From NCBI GenBank assembly GCA_019009955.1, contig JADPXZ010000007.1, positions 516,001 through 580,000 on the forward strand: DNA of 64,000 nucleotides, given 5' to 3'. Source of the stretch: Riptortus pedestris (lineage: Eukaryota; Arthropoda; Insecta; Hemiptera; Alydidae). The notes under the pieces are model-generated. The model was not told the DNA's origin. It made no database searches and saw nothing but the letters and a program-made list of their open reading frames with translations. Shown here in pieces: positions 28,439 through 42,644 of the stretch (within the stretch, counting starts at the first letter, position 1; each line of letters begins with the position of its first letter). The translations under genes were made by a program, and so were the position numbers.

Positions 28439-28651
28439 GTAGTGTGTGTTGGATTTTAGCGGTTTTGATGATGCGATCCACGTGGAAAATGTTGGCTGAA
28501 TCTAGTCCGGTGAGGTGATTGCCGCTACCTTGCCGAGATTCTGCCCAAGCTGACGGAGAAGCTGGCGGCTGTAGCTAGGAACCCGAGCAAACCTCACTTC
28601 AACCACTACCTATTCGAGACCATATCCATCTCTATCAGGTAATATACACAT

Positions 28652-28721
<70 letters not shown>

Positions 28722-29221
28722 CCTCCCCCCCCCTCGCTCTCTCCCTCTCTGTCTCTCTCCTCATCTCTCTCCCTCTCTCGCCCCTCTCCTCTCACTCTCT
28801 CATCCTGCCCCTCTCTCCCTCTCCCCTTCCCTCCCTCCCCTCCCCCCACTCTCTCTCCCTCTCTCTCCTTCCATCCCTCCCCTCTCCCTCCCTCTCTCTT
28901 TCTCTCTCTCTCTCCCTCTCTCCTTCCCTCCCTCCCCTCCCCCCCTCTCTTTCTCTTTCACTCTCTCCCTCTCTCTCTCTCTCCCTCCCCCTCTCCCTTC
29001 CCCCCCCCTCTCCCTCCCGCACACACCCATCACCCTCCCTGCATTGCATCAATAATTACCATACATTAATCGCTGCTTGTCTTTGTTGGCAGGATAGTCT
29101 GCAAGAAGAACCCATCTGCAGTTAGCGCCTTCGAGGAGGCCTTATTCCCGATATTCCAGTATATATTCCACGCTGACGTACAGGGTAAATAGAATAATAT
29201 ATATAATTCACTTATATACCA

Positions 29222-29269
<48 letters not shown>

Positions 29270-31208
29270 TAATATATATAAATCTCCTGTCACGATGTTT
29301 GTCCGCGATGGACTCCTAAACTACTTAACCGATTTTAAATTAAATTGGCACACCGTGAGCAGTCTGGTCCAACTTGAGAGATAGGCTATATTAATTTTCT
29401 CTGAGACGAACAGGAGTGGGGGTTATAAGGGAGGCCTGAAATTAAAAGTCGTGATATTTCGTTTTCTATTGGTTTTTTCGCAAATATGCACATAACAAAA
29501 GTTGTTTATTTTGTTATTTAGAGTAACTTTTGTCATAAACACTTTCATCGTATTCCGAAGTTTAAATGAGTTATACGCTTATGACTATAGCGGGAGTCAA
29601 CAATATTATTTGGGACAAAAGACTCAACCGAACTAAATAAAACACTCAGTATGTGTATTAGCACTAACGCCTTCCTTATAAAAAGCCATACTATTTCTAG
29701 GGACAGGCAGGAGTGGGGGTTATAAGGGAGACCTGAAAATAATAATAGTGATATTTCGTTTCCTATTGTAGTTTCGGCAAATATGCACATAACAAAAGTT
29801 GTTTATTTTGTTATTTAGAAAAAATTGCTCAAGAATTCTTTTCAATATGAACTACCAGGTACCTCACCTGGAAAAATTAATTCAAATGTATGTTAATATT
29901 TAGTCCTTAATAATTCAAATCTATGCATAATGCACAGGAAGCGGGAAATATGACAATATGGAGGACAGTGAAGTCTTACATAAAAAATTAATTTTATTAT
30001 TAACAAATCCACAGAAACGACGGGTATTAACCCTAAACACTGGGACGGGTAAATGTCAAAATATTGTGCAAAATAAAGCCTTGCCAAAAAAATACCATCA
30101 ACATTCAGCCTCAAATGAATCGGTTATTACCTATTGCTGTGGATTGGTATTTTTTTGGCATGGCTTTTCTTTGCACAATATTTTGACATTTACCCGTCCC
30201 AGTGTTCAGGGTTAGTACCCGTCATTGCTGTGGATTTGGTAATAATAAAATTATTTGTTATGTAAGGCCGCATTGTCCTCAATATTTATGTATTACCCGT
30301 CTCCGTGCATGTAGTTTTTTTTTTTTTATAACGTAATGTAGCATGCAATTCCTGATCATAGAGAGTATTCTGTCTTCCAAACCATGTACGAATAAAGGTA
30401 GCAAAGCCGACAGCTGACAGCTGTTTTAGGTACGTCATAACCGCTATTAAAAATAATCTTTTGCAAGCCCCGATTGTAAGCTGTAATTCATATTGGTACA
30501 TAGTGTGTTGAGTAAAGTACATCATATATTACCGGAGCAGAGTTAGTAAATACGAGAAATAGCCGGGTGCACTTCCCAGCGTTCATCCTTTAAAATTATT
30601 TATTTATGATTATTAAACAAATTCACATTCCTGTGAATAACACTACATTGCTAAAAGTATAAACATGTAAACATAGACCAATATGGGGTCGGGAGGGAAG
30701 CGGCAGAACAGATACGACAAAGGAAGTAACCCCCACCCCACACCTCTCTAGGCTCAGTGGTGCCAACTCATTTAGGATCACAATTTTTCATTTAAGGCCT
30801 CCCTTATAACTCCCATTTGAACCTAAAAACTTTAACATAGCTTATAGTCATGGAGGAATTAATGCTAATTAACATACAGAATTTTGTTAACTTAGCATCA
30901 ATCGTTAGTGCCCAGTAAAATTGTTTGCTCCCACTTTAAATATTCAGTGTATATCACATTAATACTTTGTTATACGACAAAAGTGAATACAACAAAAGTT
31001 ACTCTAAATAACAAAATAAACAACTTTTGTCCCGTGCATATTTGCCGAAAAACCGATAGGAAACGCAATATCGCTATTTTTAAATTGAGGCCTCCGTTCC
31101 GACCGCCACTCCTGCTCCATCTGCCGGGCTGATTTGTGAATCTAAACCATCCACGGCGTCACCCAAACATGTACAAAAAATTCATTCTATTGGTCCAGCC
31201 GTTTAGCC

Positions 31209-31255
<47 letters not shown>

Positions 31256-31828
31256 CAACTGGGGTATATTTATTTGTATATTGTGTTGTAGAGTTTGGGC
31301 CGTATTGCATGCAGGTGCTATCGCAGATGCTGTCTAGCCGAGGAGGGCCGCTGAGCGAGCCGTACCGAGCCCTCTATCCTAGCCTCGCTCTCTCTCTCCC
31401 TCTCTCTCTCCCCCCCCCGGGGGGGGGGTAGCTCTCCTCCAAGCATATATCAAGGTAGCAGCGCCTCAAGACTATGCTGCCACCATCAAAGTGGTACGTA
31501 TTACTCTCTCTCTCTCCCCCCCCCTCCCTCTATCCTAGCCTCCTGACTCCCCAGCTGTGGGAGCGGTCGGCATCTATCCGAGGGCTGGTAGCTCTCCTCC
31601 AAGCATATATCAAGGTAGCAGCGCCTCAAGACTATGCTGCCACCATCAAAGTGGTACGTATTACTCTCTCTCTCTCTCTCTCTCTCCCCCCTCCCCCTCT
31701 ATCCTAGCCTCCTGACTCCCCAGCTGTGGGAGCGGTCGGCATCTATACGAGGGCTGGTAGCTCTCCTCCAAGCATATATCAAGGTAGCAGCGCCTCAAGA
31801 CTATGCTGCCACCATCAAAGTGGTACGT

Positions 31829-31870
<42 letters not shown>

Positions 31871-32012
31871 CCCTCCCTCCCTCTATCCTAGCCTCCTGAC
31901 TCCCCAGCTGTGGGAGCGGTCAGCATCTATACGAGGGCTGGTAGCTCTCCTCCAAGCATATATCAAGGTAGCAGCGCCTCAAGACTATGCTGCCACCATC
32001 AAAGTGGTACGT

Positions 32013-32106
<94 letters not shown>

Positions 32107-32246
32107 CCCCCTCCCTCTATCCTAGCCTCCTGACTCCCCAGCTGTGGGAGCGGTCGGCATCTATCCGAGGGCTGGTAGCTCTCCTCCAAGCATATATCAA
32201 GGTAGCAGCGCCTCAAGACTATGCTGCCACCATCAAAGTGGTACGT

Positions 32247-32296
<50 letters not shown>

Positions 32297-34908
32297 GCTC
32301 TCGCTCTCTCTCTCCCTCCCTCTATCCTACCCTCCTGACTCCCACTGTGGAGCGGTCGGCATCTATACGAGGGCTGTTAGCTCTCCTCCAAGCATATATC
32401 AAGGTAGCAGCGCCTCAAGACTTCTGCCCACCATCAAAGTGTCTATACTCCTCTCTCTCTCTCTCTCCTCTCTCTCTCTCGCTCTCACTCTCTCTCCTCT
32501 CTCTCCTCTCTCTCCTCCCTTCTCCACTCTCTCCCCTCTCATCTCCCTCTCTCTCTCTCTCGTCTCTCTCTCCCCCCCTCCCCTCTCCTCCTTCCCTTCT
32601 CTCTCTCCTCCTCTCGCTCTCCCTCCTCCCTCCCACCCTCAGGCCATCCCTCCGGTCCTCCCCTCCTCTCTCTACTCCTGCTCTCCCTCCCTCATCCCTC
32701 TACTCTCGTTCTCCTCTCTCCTACTCTCCGTCTCTCTCTCTCTCCCCCTCCCTCCTCAACTCTTCTCTCTCTCCTCACTCCTTCTCTCCTTCTCTCCCTC
32801 ACCCCTCTTTTTTCTCTCTCCCTCCCTCTCTAATACTCTCCTCTTTCCCTCTCTCTCCCTCCCTCCGTCCCTATCTCTCCACTCCCCCTCTCTCTCCCAC
32901 CCTCCCTCCCTCACTCCTCCTCCCTCCCCTCTCTCTCCCTCCCTCCTCATCCGCTACTCCCTCCCTTCTCTCTCTTCCCTTTCCCTCCCTCACCCTTCTC
33001 TCTCCCTCTCTCTCTCTCCCTCCCTCTTTTTCTTCTCTCTCCCTTTCTCTCCCCCACCCTCCTCCCTTCCCTCTCTCTCCCTCTCTCTCCTCTCTCCCTT
33101 CCTATCTCTTTCTCCCTTTCCCTCCCTCACCCTCCGCCTCCCCCCCTCGTCTCTTCCTCCTTCCTCTCTCTCCTCCTCCCGTCCCCCTCTTTTTCCTCTC
33201 TCTCTCTCTCCTCCTGCCTTTCCACCCTGCCTACCCTCTCTCTCCCCTCCCTCACCCATCTCTCTCCCTCCCTCCCTCACCCTCCTCCCTCTCTCCCTCC
33301 CTCCCTCACCCTCCTCTCTCTTTCCTCCCTTCCTTCTCTCTTCTCTCCCTCCCCCTCTTTTTCTCTCTCTCTCTCTCTCCCACCTCCCTTTCCCTCCTCC
33401 CTCTCTCTCCTCCTCTTCCTCTCTCTCTCCCTCCCTCCCTCACCCTCCTCCCTCCCTCTCTCTCCCTCCCTTCCTTCTCTCTTCTCTCCCTCCCCCTCTT
33501 TTTATCTCTCTCTCTCTCTCTCCCTCAACATCCTCTCCCTTCCTCTCTCTCCCTCTCTTCTCTCTCTCCCTCCCTCCCCTCTCTCTCCCTCCCTCCCTCA
33601 CCCTAACCCTTCTCTCCCTCCCTTCTCTCCCTCCCTTCCCCCCTTCTCTCCCTCCCTTTCCCTCCCTCTCTCTCCTCCCCCTCTCCCTTTTTATCCCTCC
33701 CCTCTCTCTCTCTCTCATTGATGTATTGCTGCTATTGTTGCAGAGTGGATTGCTCGGAGTATTCCAGAAGCTGGTATCATCTCGCCTCAACGACCACGAA
33801 GGGTTCAACCTGATCCAGAGCCTGATAGAATACTGCCCCAGGTACACATCATCATCATCAACTAATACACTTCCTCTATTTATATCGTCACTCAAACGGA
33901 CTAGTAATATTAGCAGATTTCCCCCTTACAGCAAATTAACTATTGAGATCCTACTCATGACTCGATTTTCAAAAAATTTCTTCAAATGTCCATCGATCCT
34001 AGTCAGGAGATGACGAAAATGAGCTCCGTTCAAAATTAAATATATTGTCTGTCATTACTCTAGCTGTCACAGTTTTTGTTTGATTGTTATCAAACTCAAT
34101 ATTTAGTCGTTCTATGTAAAGAGGAAGATCAAGTTCGTTAATTGCTGAAATCGGACCAGCGGGAGGGGGGTTTAGACGAGGAGGATTTTGAAAATGCAAA
34201 ATATCTCCATTACCATACTTCGAATCAAAAAAATGTATAGAACTAATCTTATTGTAAATTAAATTTCCTATAAATATTGTTATATACATTTATTCTCTAT
34301 CTTGAATATTAACCGAGATATTTGCATTTTTTGGACTGAATAATAACACTCACTGATAACACTATCAGACCTCATTATCACAGCTGATTAGCAATTTTGG
34401 GCGGGAAATTAGAAATACCCAATATCTTCATTATTATGCTCGGATTCAAAAAATTGTACATAACCAATCTTATTCAAATTAAATTTACTATAAAATATTG
34501 TTATATACAAATTAATCTCTATCTTGAATATTAACCGAGATATTTGCATTTTTCAGTTTTCATCCTCGAGCAAAGCCCCACTCCTGCTCGTGTCACATAA
34601 ACAATACTCTGTTATATAATAAACCGCATTATTCCAAGCCTAAATACCAAATATTGTTTTCAAGAGACCTTCATTATACGAGATACATGCAAATATGTTC
34701 TGCTGACCCCCCCCAACTTCTTAATGTCTTGGACTACTTAAATTTGATTGATCGAGATAAAAATTATAAACTACAGTACTAGATATAGTAAATAGTTTTG
34801 ATACATATATATAGTTTGTACAGGGCGTCAACCAAACGCGTACAAAAAATTCATTCAAATCGCTCCAGCCATTTAGGAGCAGTTCAGTCACATACACACC
34901 TACACTAG

Positions 34909-34954
<46 letters not shown>

Positions 34955-35882
34955 ATATATATATATATTATATATCTATTATAATATATATATATTATCT
35001 AATATATATATGTCCATGCCACAATATTAAGTTAGCGTTACTCCTCCGAAACTCTGGCTTTACCCGATTATACACCCAATTTTCATAGCGGTATTCAGTA
35101 GGTCTGAGAATCGGAGTAGACTATCTATTTTTCATAGCCCCTAAGTGATAAAGGGTTGTTCACCCTTTAAATAAATTTTTTTTAATTTAATTTTTGTACG
35201 GAAAATTTTTTGTTTTTTACATTTTTTTAGAAAGCTGCCATTAAAAAATACATACAACCCTAAATTTTACTTTTTTTTATCCACCAACCCCTATTTTTTT
35301 ATAGCCATTTTAGTAATTTAATCATTATCATCCCGTTCGATAACTGATCAATGATAGTGTTTTTAACTGTTACTTCGATTAGAAATTTTCAATTTGCAAT
35401 GACAATCAACATAATCCCAAGGCCAAACGATGTCTATTTTGTGCTTAGATTTGAGTAGACCAATGTTTTTCACACGGGCAATTGTACGTCTAAGCATGCT
35501 CTCGAGTGGGGTAAACCATCCAGTTTGTTTGTTGGCTCGCTAAAGATGGGCTAACTCAAAAAATATTGTTCACGGGCTATAGCATTAATAAAAGATTGAT
35601 GTTGTTTGTTAGTGATTAACTGTCCGTAAATCCCAATATTAAGCGATATGAATATTTAAGAAATAAAACTATAATAACTTAAAAATAATATTGTTTTGGC
35701 GATTGTTATTTTTGATATTCCGTTATCGGTTGATAGCGCTCGATGCCTATCTCATGCATTTATTACCACATACACACTTATAATAAGGAAGTTACTTTTT
35801 GTCTACACTAAATTTATCTAGAAACTAGAAATTAATTTATAAGGCAAAACAACGTTTTTGCCGGGTTATCTAGTATATATAT

Positions 35883-35919
<37 letters not shown>

Positions 35920-37432
35920 TGTATGTTGTTATTTCAGGGAGTACTTGGGCGATTACATGAAGCAGGTCATGCTGCTGCTCTTCCAACGACTGTCCAACTC
36001 CAAGACGAGCAAGTTCGTCAAATGCCTCATTGTCTTCTTCTGCCTCGTCGTATCAAAGTACTCCGCTCTCACCTTCATAGATCTCGTCGACTCCATTCAG
36101 CCGCAGTAAGTACTCTCTCTCTCTATACACACCTACAGTAGAATTATATATATAGTATATATAAAATAATATATATATAAAGATACTAGCTCAGATACCC
36201 GGCTTCGCCCGGGAATTTCATTTGATGCTGAATGGGTGATAGTAATTTTTTTAGCAAGGCTTTACATGCACAATATTTAGTGAACATTTACCCGTCCCAG
36301 TGTTTAGGGATTGAGTAACTCGTCGTTGCCGTGGATTTTTTCTAATAATAGAATTATTTTTTCGATGTAATAGGCTTCACTGTCTTCGATATTTTTATAT
36401 TTCCACATAGACTCTTATACATGTAAATATGGTGGAATTTTTATTTCAGGCCTCACCTTATTAACCCCCTTCCCGTTCTAAAACCTAAACATTTTTAATA
36501 TAACTTATAATTATGGAAGGGGGAAAGAAATTAATGCTCATTGACATACCGCGCTTTGTTAAGTTCGGTTCAGCCGTTAGTGCCCAATGAAGTTGTTGGC
36601 TCCCGCTTTAGAAAAGTAGTTATAACGTATAACTCAATTATTCTGTTGGTATACGACAAAAGTGTATATGACCAAAAGTTACTCTAATAACAAAATAAAC
36701 AACTTTTGTTATGTTTCATATTTGCGGAAAAACAAAAAAAATAAAAAAAATAAGAAAAAGAAAAAAAAAAGAAAAGGAATAGAAAAAACAAATATCGCTA
36801 TTTTTTAGTTTTCAGGCATCCCCTTATAACCCCACTCCTGCCCGTCCATAGAAATGTTGGTATGGCTTATTATAATGAAGGCCTCACTGCTAATACACAT
36901 AACCGAGTTTTATTTAGTTCGGTTGAGTCTGTGTTTTTGGCAAAATAAATTATTGCTGGGACTTCGCTATAATTTTTAGGCGTATAATCCGCATTTATAC
37001 TTTTGGTTATAACGACAAAAGTGTATATAACCAAAAGTTACTCTAAATAACACAATACAACAATAACAACTTTTGGGATTATGTGCATATTTGCCGATAA
37101 AAACCAATAGAGAAAACGTAAATATCGCTAGTTAGATTAATTTCAGGCTTCCCATTATAAAAACACCCCACTACTTGTTCGCCTCAGAGAATATTAATAT
37201 AGCCTAAAGTACTAAGTTGGGTTAGTAGTAATATACATAACCAAGTTTCATAAAATTCGGTTTCAAGCCGTTTATGCGTTGAAAAGGTAACAAACAAACA
37301 AACAAACAAAACAAAACATTACACGAAAGAAACAAAATGCTAATTATGGTGTCTATGGAACATGTGAAACGAAAAGTTATCGTGAAATTTCGCGAAAAAA
37401 AATCAATGTACAGACAGGAGGTTTACAATTTT

Positions 37433-37489
<57 letters not shown>

Positions 37490-40400
37490 TGTATGTTGTT
37501 ATTTCGGGAAGATACCCGGCTTCGCCCGCGAATTCATTTGAAGCTGAAAGGGTCCATGCTGGTGCTCTTCCGAACAGGCTTTAAATATGTCCCAACTCCA
37601 AGACTAGCTAGTTACCCAACCCATGCCTCATTGATACCATTCTTCTGCCGTGGTCGTATCAATAGAATTACTACGCCTCGATAACGCTTCATAGATCTCT
37701 CGTCGACTCCATACAGCCGCAGTAAGTACTCTTCGTCTCTCTTCACACCTACAGTATGCGAATTATATATATACTAGGGCCTGAGATAAGCCGGCTTCGC
37801 CCGGGAATTGTATTTGTTTTTTTTTTTAAGGCTGAATGGTGATGGTATTTTAATTTGGCAAGGCTTTAATTTGCAAAATATTTTGACATTTACCCGTCCC
37901 AGTGTTTAGAGTTATTACCGTTGTTGGATTTGTTAATATAAAATTATTTTTTAGTTGTAAGTCTTATAGCTCATTGTCTCCTCCGATGAATTGGTTTAAT
38001 AATTCCCGTCTCTTGTGCATTAAGCATAGATTTCAGATTTGGCTCCCGCTTTAGTTTATAGTGTATATCTCGTTTATACTTTGTTAAAAGAACAAAAATG
38101 GAAATATGACAAAAGGTTACTCTAAAATAACAAAATAAAACAACTTTTGTTATGTTTATATTTGCCAAGAGAAAAACGAATAGAAAACGAAATATACCGC
38201 TATTTTTAAATTCAGGCATCCCTTTCAACCCCCACTCCCTGCCCGTCCATAGAAATGTTGGTATGGCTTGTCATAATAAAGGCCTTTAGTCCTAATTACA
38301 CGTACCGAGTTTTATTTAGTTACGGTTGAGTCTTTTTGTGACAAAATAAAATTGATGACATCCTCTCTATAATTTTTGACGTATAAACTCATTTAAACTT
38401 AGGTATACAATGAAAAACGTACATATAACAAAAGTTACTCTAGAATAATAAAATAAATAACTTTTGTCATGTGCATATTTTGCCGAAAAAACAATAGGAA
38501 ACGAAATATCGCTATTTTTAATTTCTTCAGGCCTCCCTTATAAACCCCCACTCCTGTTCGTCTCAGACAATATTAATATAGCCTAAAGTCTAAGTTGGGC
38601 TAAGTAGTAATATACATACCAAGTTTCATAAAATTCGGTTAAGCCGTTTATACTTGCCGTGGTAAAGGTAACAAACAAACAAACAATAACATAAACAAAC
38701 AGACACCAAAGACAAACAAAATGCAGTTATGGTGCAGTTATGGTATTTTTTATGTATATATCTATATATATATATAAAATTGTAACCTCTGTCTGTACAT
38801 TGATTTATTTCGCGAAATTTCACGATAACTTTTCGTTTCACATGTCCTAGACACCATAACTGCAATTTGTTTCTTTGGTGTCTGTTTGTTTGTTTGTTTG
38901 TTTGTTTGTTTGTTTGTTACCTTTTCACGCATAAACGGCTGAACCGAATTTTATGAAACTTGGTATGTATATTACTACTAACCCAACTTAGACTTTAGGC
39001 TATATTAATTTTCTCTGAGACGAACAGGAGTGGGGGTTATAAGGGAAGCCTGAAATTAAAAATAGCGATATTTCGTTTTCTATTGGTTTTTCGGCAAATA
39101 TGCACATAACAAAAGTTGTTTATTTTGTTATTTAGAGTAACTTTTGTTATATACACTTTTGTCGTATACCGAAGATTAAATGCGTTATACGCTAAAAATT
39201 ATAGCGGGAGTCAACAATATTATTAGCCAAAAAAGACTCAACCAAACTAAATAAAACTCGGTATGTGTATTTGCAATGAGGCCTTCATTATAATAAGCCA
39301 TACCAACATTTCTATTTACGGGCAGGAGTGGGGGTTATAAGGGAAGCCTGAAATTAAAAATAGCGATATTTCGTTTCCTATTGGTTTTTCCGCAAATATA
39401 AACATAACAAAAGTTGTTTATTTTGTTATTTAGAGTAACTTTTGTGATATTCATTTTTGTCTTTTAACAAAGTATAAACGAGATATACACTAAAATCTAA
39501 AGCAGGAGCCAACAATTTTGTTGGGCACTAACGATTGAACCGAACTTAGCAAAACTCGGTGTGTGAATTAGCATTAACTCATCCATGATTATAAGCTATA
39601 TTAAAAATTTTAGGTTCAAAGGGGAGAGGGATTATAAGAGAGGCTGCAATGAAAAACTCGCTTTTTTATTTTCTATTTGTTTTTCGGCAAACGTGCACAT
39701 AACAAAAGTTGTTTACTTTGTTATTTAGAGTAACTTTTGTGTGCATTCACTTTTGTCGTAAAATGAAGTAAAAACGGGATAAACGCTAAACGGGAGTCAA
39801 TAATTATATTAGTACTTATTTAAGGGGTTTTAATAAATGAATACTATGACAAATGATGTTATGTTTTCGTCTTATATGATAGTTCAAAGTATGATTCCGA
39901 TTAGTGAGGTTATAAATCTAAACTATAAAACAAATATCTAATATAATAACAATTAAACGTTAATGGTTTTTTCCAAAATAACTTTGTTATTTATTTCCAA
40001 TAGAAATATAAACTATAAGAGCATTTCCATTATTTAATTTCTATAATGTACCTTGAAGTTATTGAAACAAATATCTAATATAATAACAATTAAACGTTAA
40101 TGGTAATGTCATTATGACAAAAAACAATATGCGTTTAAACTCGATATGATATTTTCAGGGTACCACTATTATTTAATTCCATCCGGTAGATAAATTATAA
40201 AATAATGTTTTGCATCAATAATATAAGTAGAAAAATGTTGAGAAGTCTCATGCAGGAGCGGAAGATGACGGGACCAGTTAATTGAGTTAACTTATTTCCC
40301 GTCTGGCATTCCTGGAAGCGATTTCCAGTGAGATTCACTATTACAAATATAATCTTACGTGCAAAACTTTGCCTATACTATGTGAGCTCGGATTGGCTTT

Positions 40401-41517
40401 TGAAAGGAAATATGTTCATTATAGATGATATTTAATTGGAATAAATGCTACCCATGATTATGGTTTGAACAGTGAAGTCTTACATAAAAAATTAATTTTT
40501 GTATAAAAAAATGCCAACAACGGGTATAAACCCTTAAAACTGGGATGGGTAAATGACAAAATAGTTTGCAAAGTAAAGCCTTGCCAAAAAAAATACCATC
40601 GCCATTCAGCCTCAAATGAATTCCCGGGCGAAGCCGGGTATCTGAGCTAGTATATATATACACTCAACAGCAAAAAAAAACCGGACACTTAGATTTAGTC
40701 TTATAATTTTGTTAAATACTTAATATATATGTATATTAATCTTTTTAATTAAAATAATTGGTTAATCTATAGGTTATTTAAACAAAATCTGCCAAAAGTG
40801 AATAATTTTTATTGATTATTTAAAAAACAATACAAAATAAAAATAAAAAAAAAAAAAAGATAAATTAACACATTTAAAAAAAAAAAAAATATTCTTCATT
40901 TTTATTACAGTGAATGGTAGACTTGGCTACCCGAAGCGTTTCGGCAATGTAACGTAAGCTCCGGCCTTCCATCTAAGTTTGAAAGACCCATTATTCTGGA
41001 CCGAAATAAAAATAAAACATTAATTAAAGAAAATGCTTGGTTAATAATTAAAGATGTTTAAATGTGCGAAAAACTACTCACAGTTTAGAATAGATCAACT
41101 TGACGACAAATAAATCTAATCTGAGTTTTATCTAATTGTTTACTAATCCTGAAGGGATTAGTTCAATGGACTTAGACTCTAAATTCTCTGTAATAACTAG
41201 AATAGCCACATAAAGAAAATTGCTGAAAATTAGCTTTTAATACGACAAAAATGAAGTGTCCGGTTTTTTTTGAGGTTGAGTGTATATTGAACATGTATTT
41301 TATATTTGTAGTCTAAATATTTTTGTGTGTTGCAGGATGTTTGGTATGGTCGTGGAGCGAGTGATAATTCCCGATTGCAAGAAGGTGTCGGAGAACATCG
41401 ACCGCAAGATCACCATTGTTGGACTGAGCCGACTCCTAGCCGACCCCAAGCAGGTATTCGGAGGCCCCTACTCTTCCGTATGGTAAACACTAAACACTTA
41501 TATTTTTTATTTTATAA

Positions 41518-41589
<72 letters not shown>

Positions 41590-42596
41590 TAGCTGAGATA
41601 GCTGGCTTCGCCCGGGAATTCATTTGAGGCTGAATGGTGATGGTATTTTTTTGGCAAGGCTTTACTTTGCACAATATTTTGACATTTACCCGTCCCAGTG
41701 TTTAGGGTTAATACCTGTCGTTGGCATTTGTTAATAATAAAATTAATTTTTTATGTTAGACTTCACTGTCCTCCATATTGTCATATTTCCCGTCTCCTGT
41801 GCATTATGCATAGATTTCAGTTATTAAGGACAAAATATTAACGTAGATTTGAATTAATTTTTCCAGCTGAGGTACCTGATAGTTCAAATTGGAATGAATT
41901 GTTGAGCATATCAATATTTCTACGCAAATTACTTGCTCCACAAATTGTTCCTGGAGAAATGTATAAAACAAAAGTTACTCTAAATAACAAAGTAACAACT
42001 ATTGTTATGTTCATATTTGCCGAAAAACGAATAGAAAACGAAATACCGCTATTTTTAAATTCAGGCTTCCCTTACACTTACTCTCCTTACTCCTGCCCGT
42101 CCCTAGAAATGTTGGTATGGCTTGTTATAATGAAAGTGTTAGTGCTAATACACATACCGAGTTTTATTTATTTTGGTTGAGTCTTTTGTCAACAAACACA
42201 ATTGTTCACTTCCGCTATAGGTTTTAGCGTATATCTCGTTTATAATTCAGTATACAAAAAAAGTGTATATAACAAAAGTTACTCTAAATAACAAAATAAA
42301 CAACTTTTGTTATGTTCATATTTGCCAAAAAACCAATAGGAAACGAAATATCGCTATTTTTAATTTCAGCCCTCCCTTATAACCCCCACTCCTGTTCATC
42401 TCAGAGGATATTAATATAGCCTAAAGTCTTAGTTGGGCTAGTGGTAAAATAAAATTCGGTTCAGCTGTTTATGCGTGAAAAGGTACAAACAAACAGACAC
42501 GAAAGAAACAAAATGCAGTTATGGTGTCTATGACATGTGAAATGAAAAGTTATTGTGAAATTCCGTGAAAAAAATCAATGTACAGACAGAGGTTAC

Positions 42597-42644
<48 letters not shown>

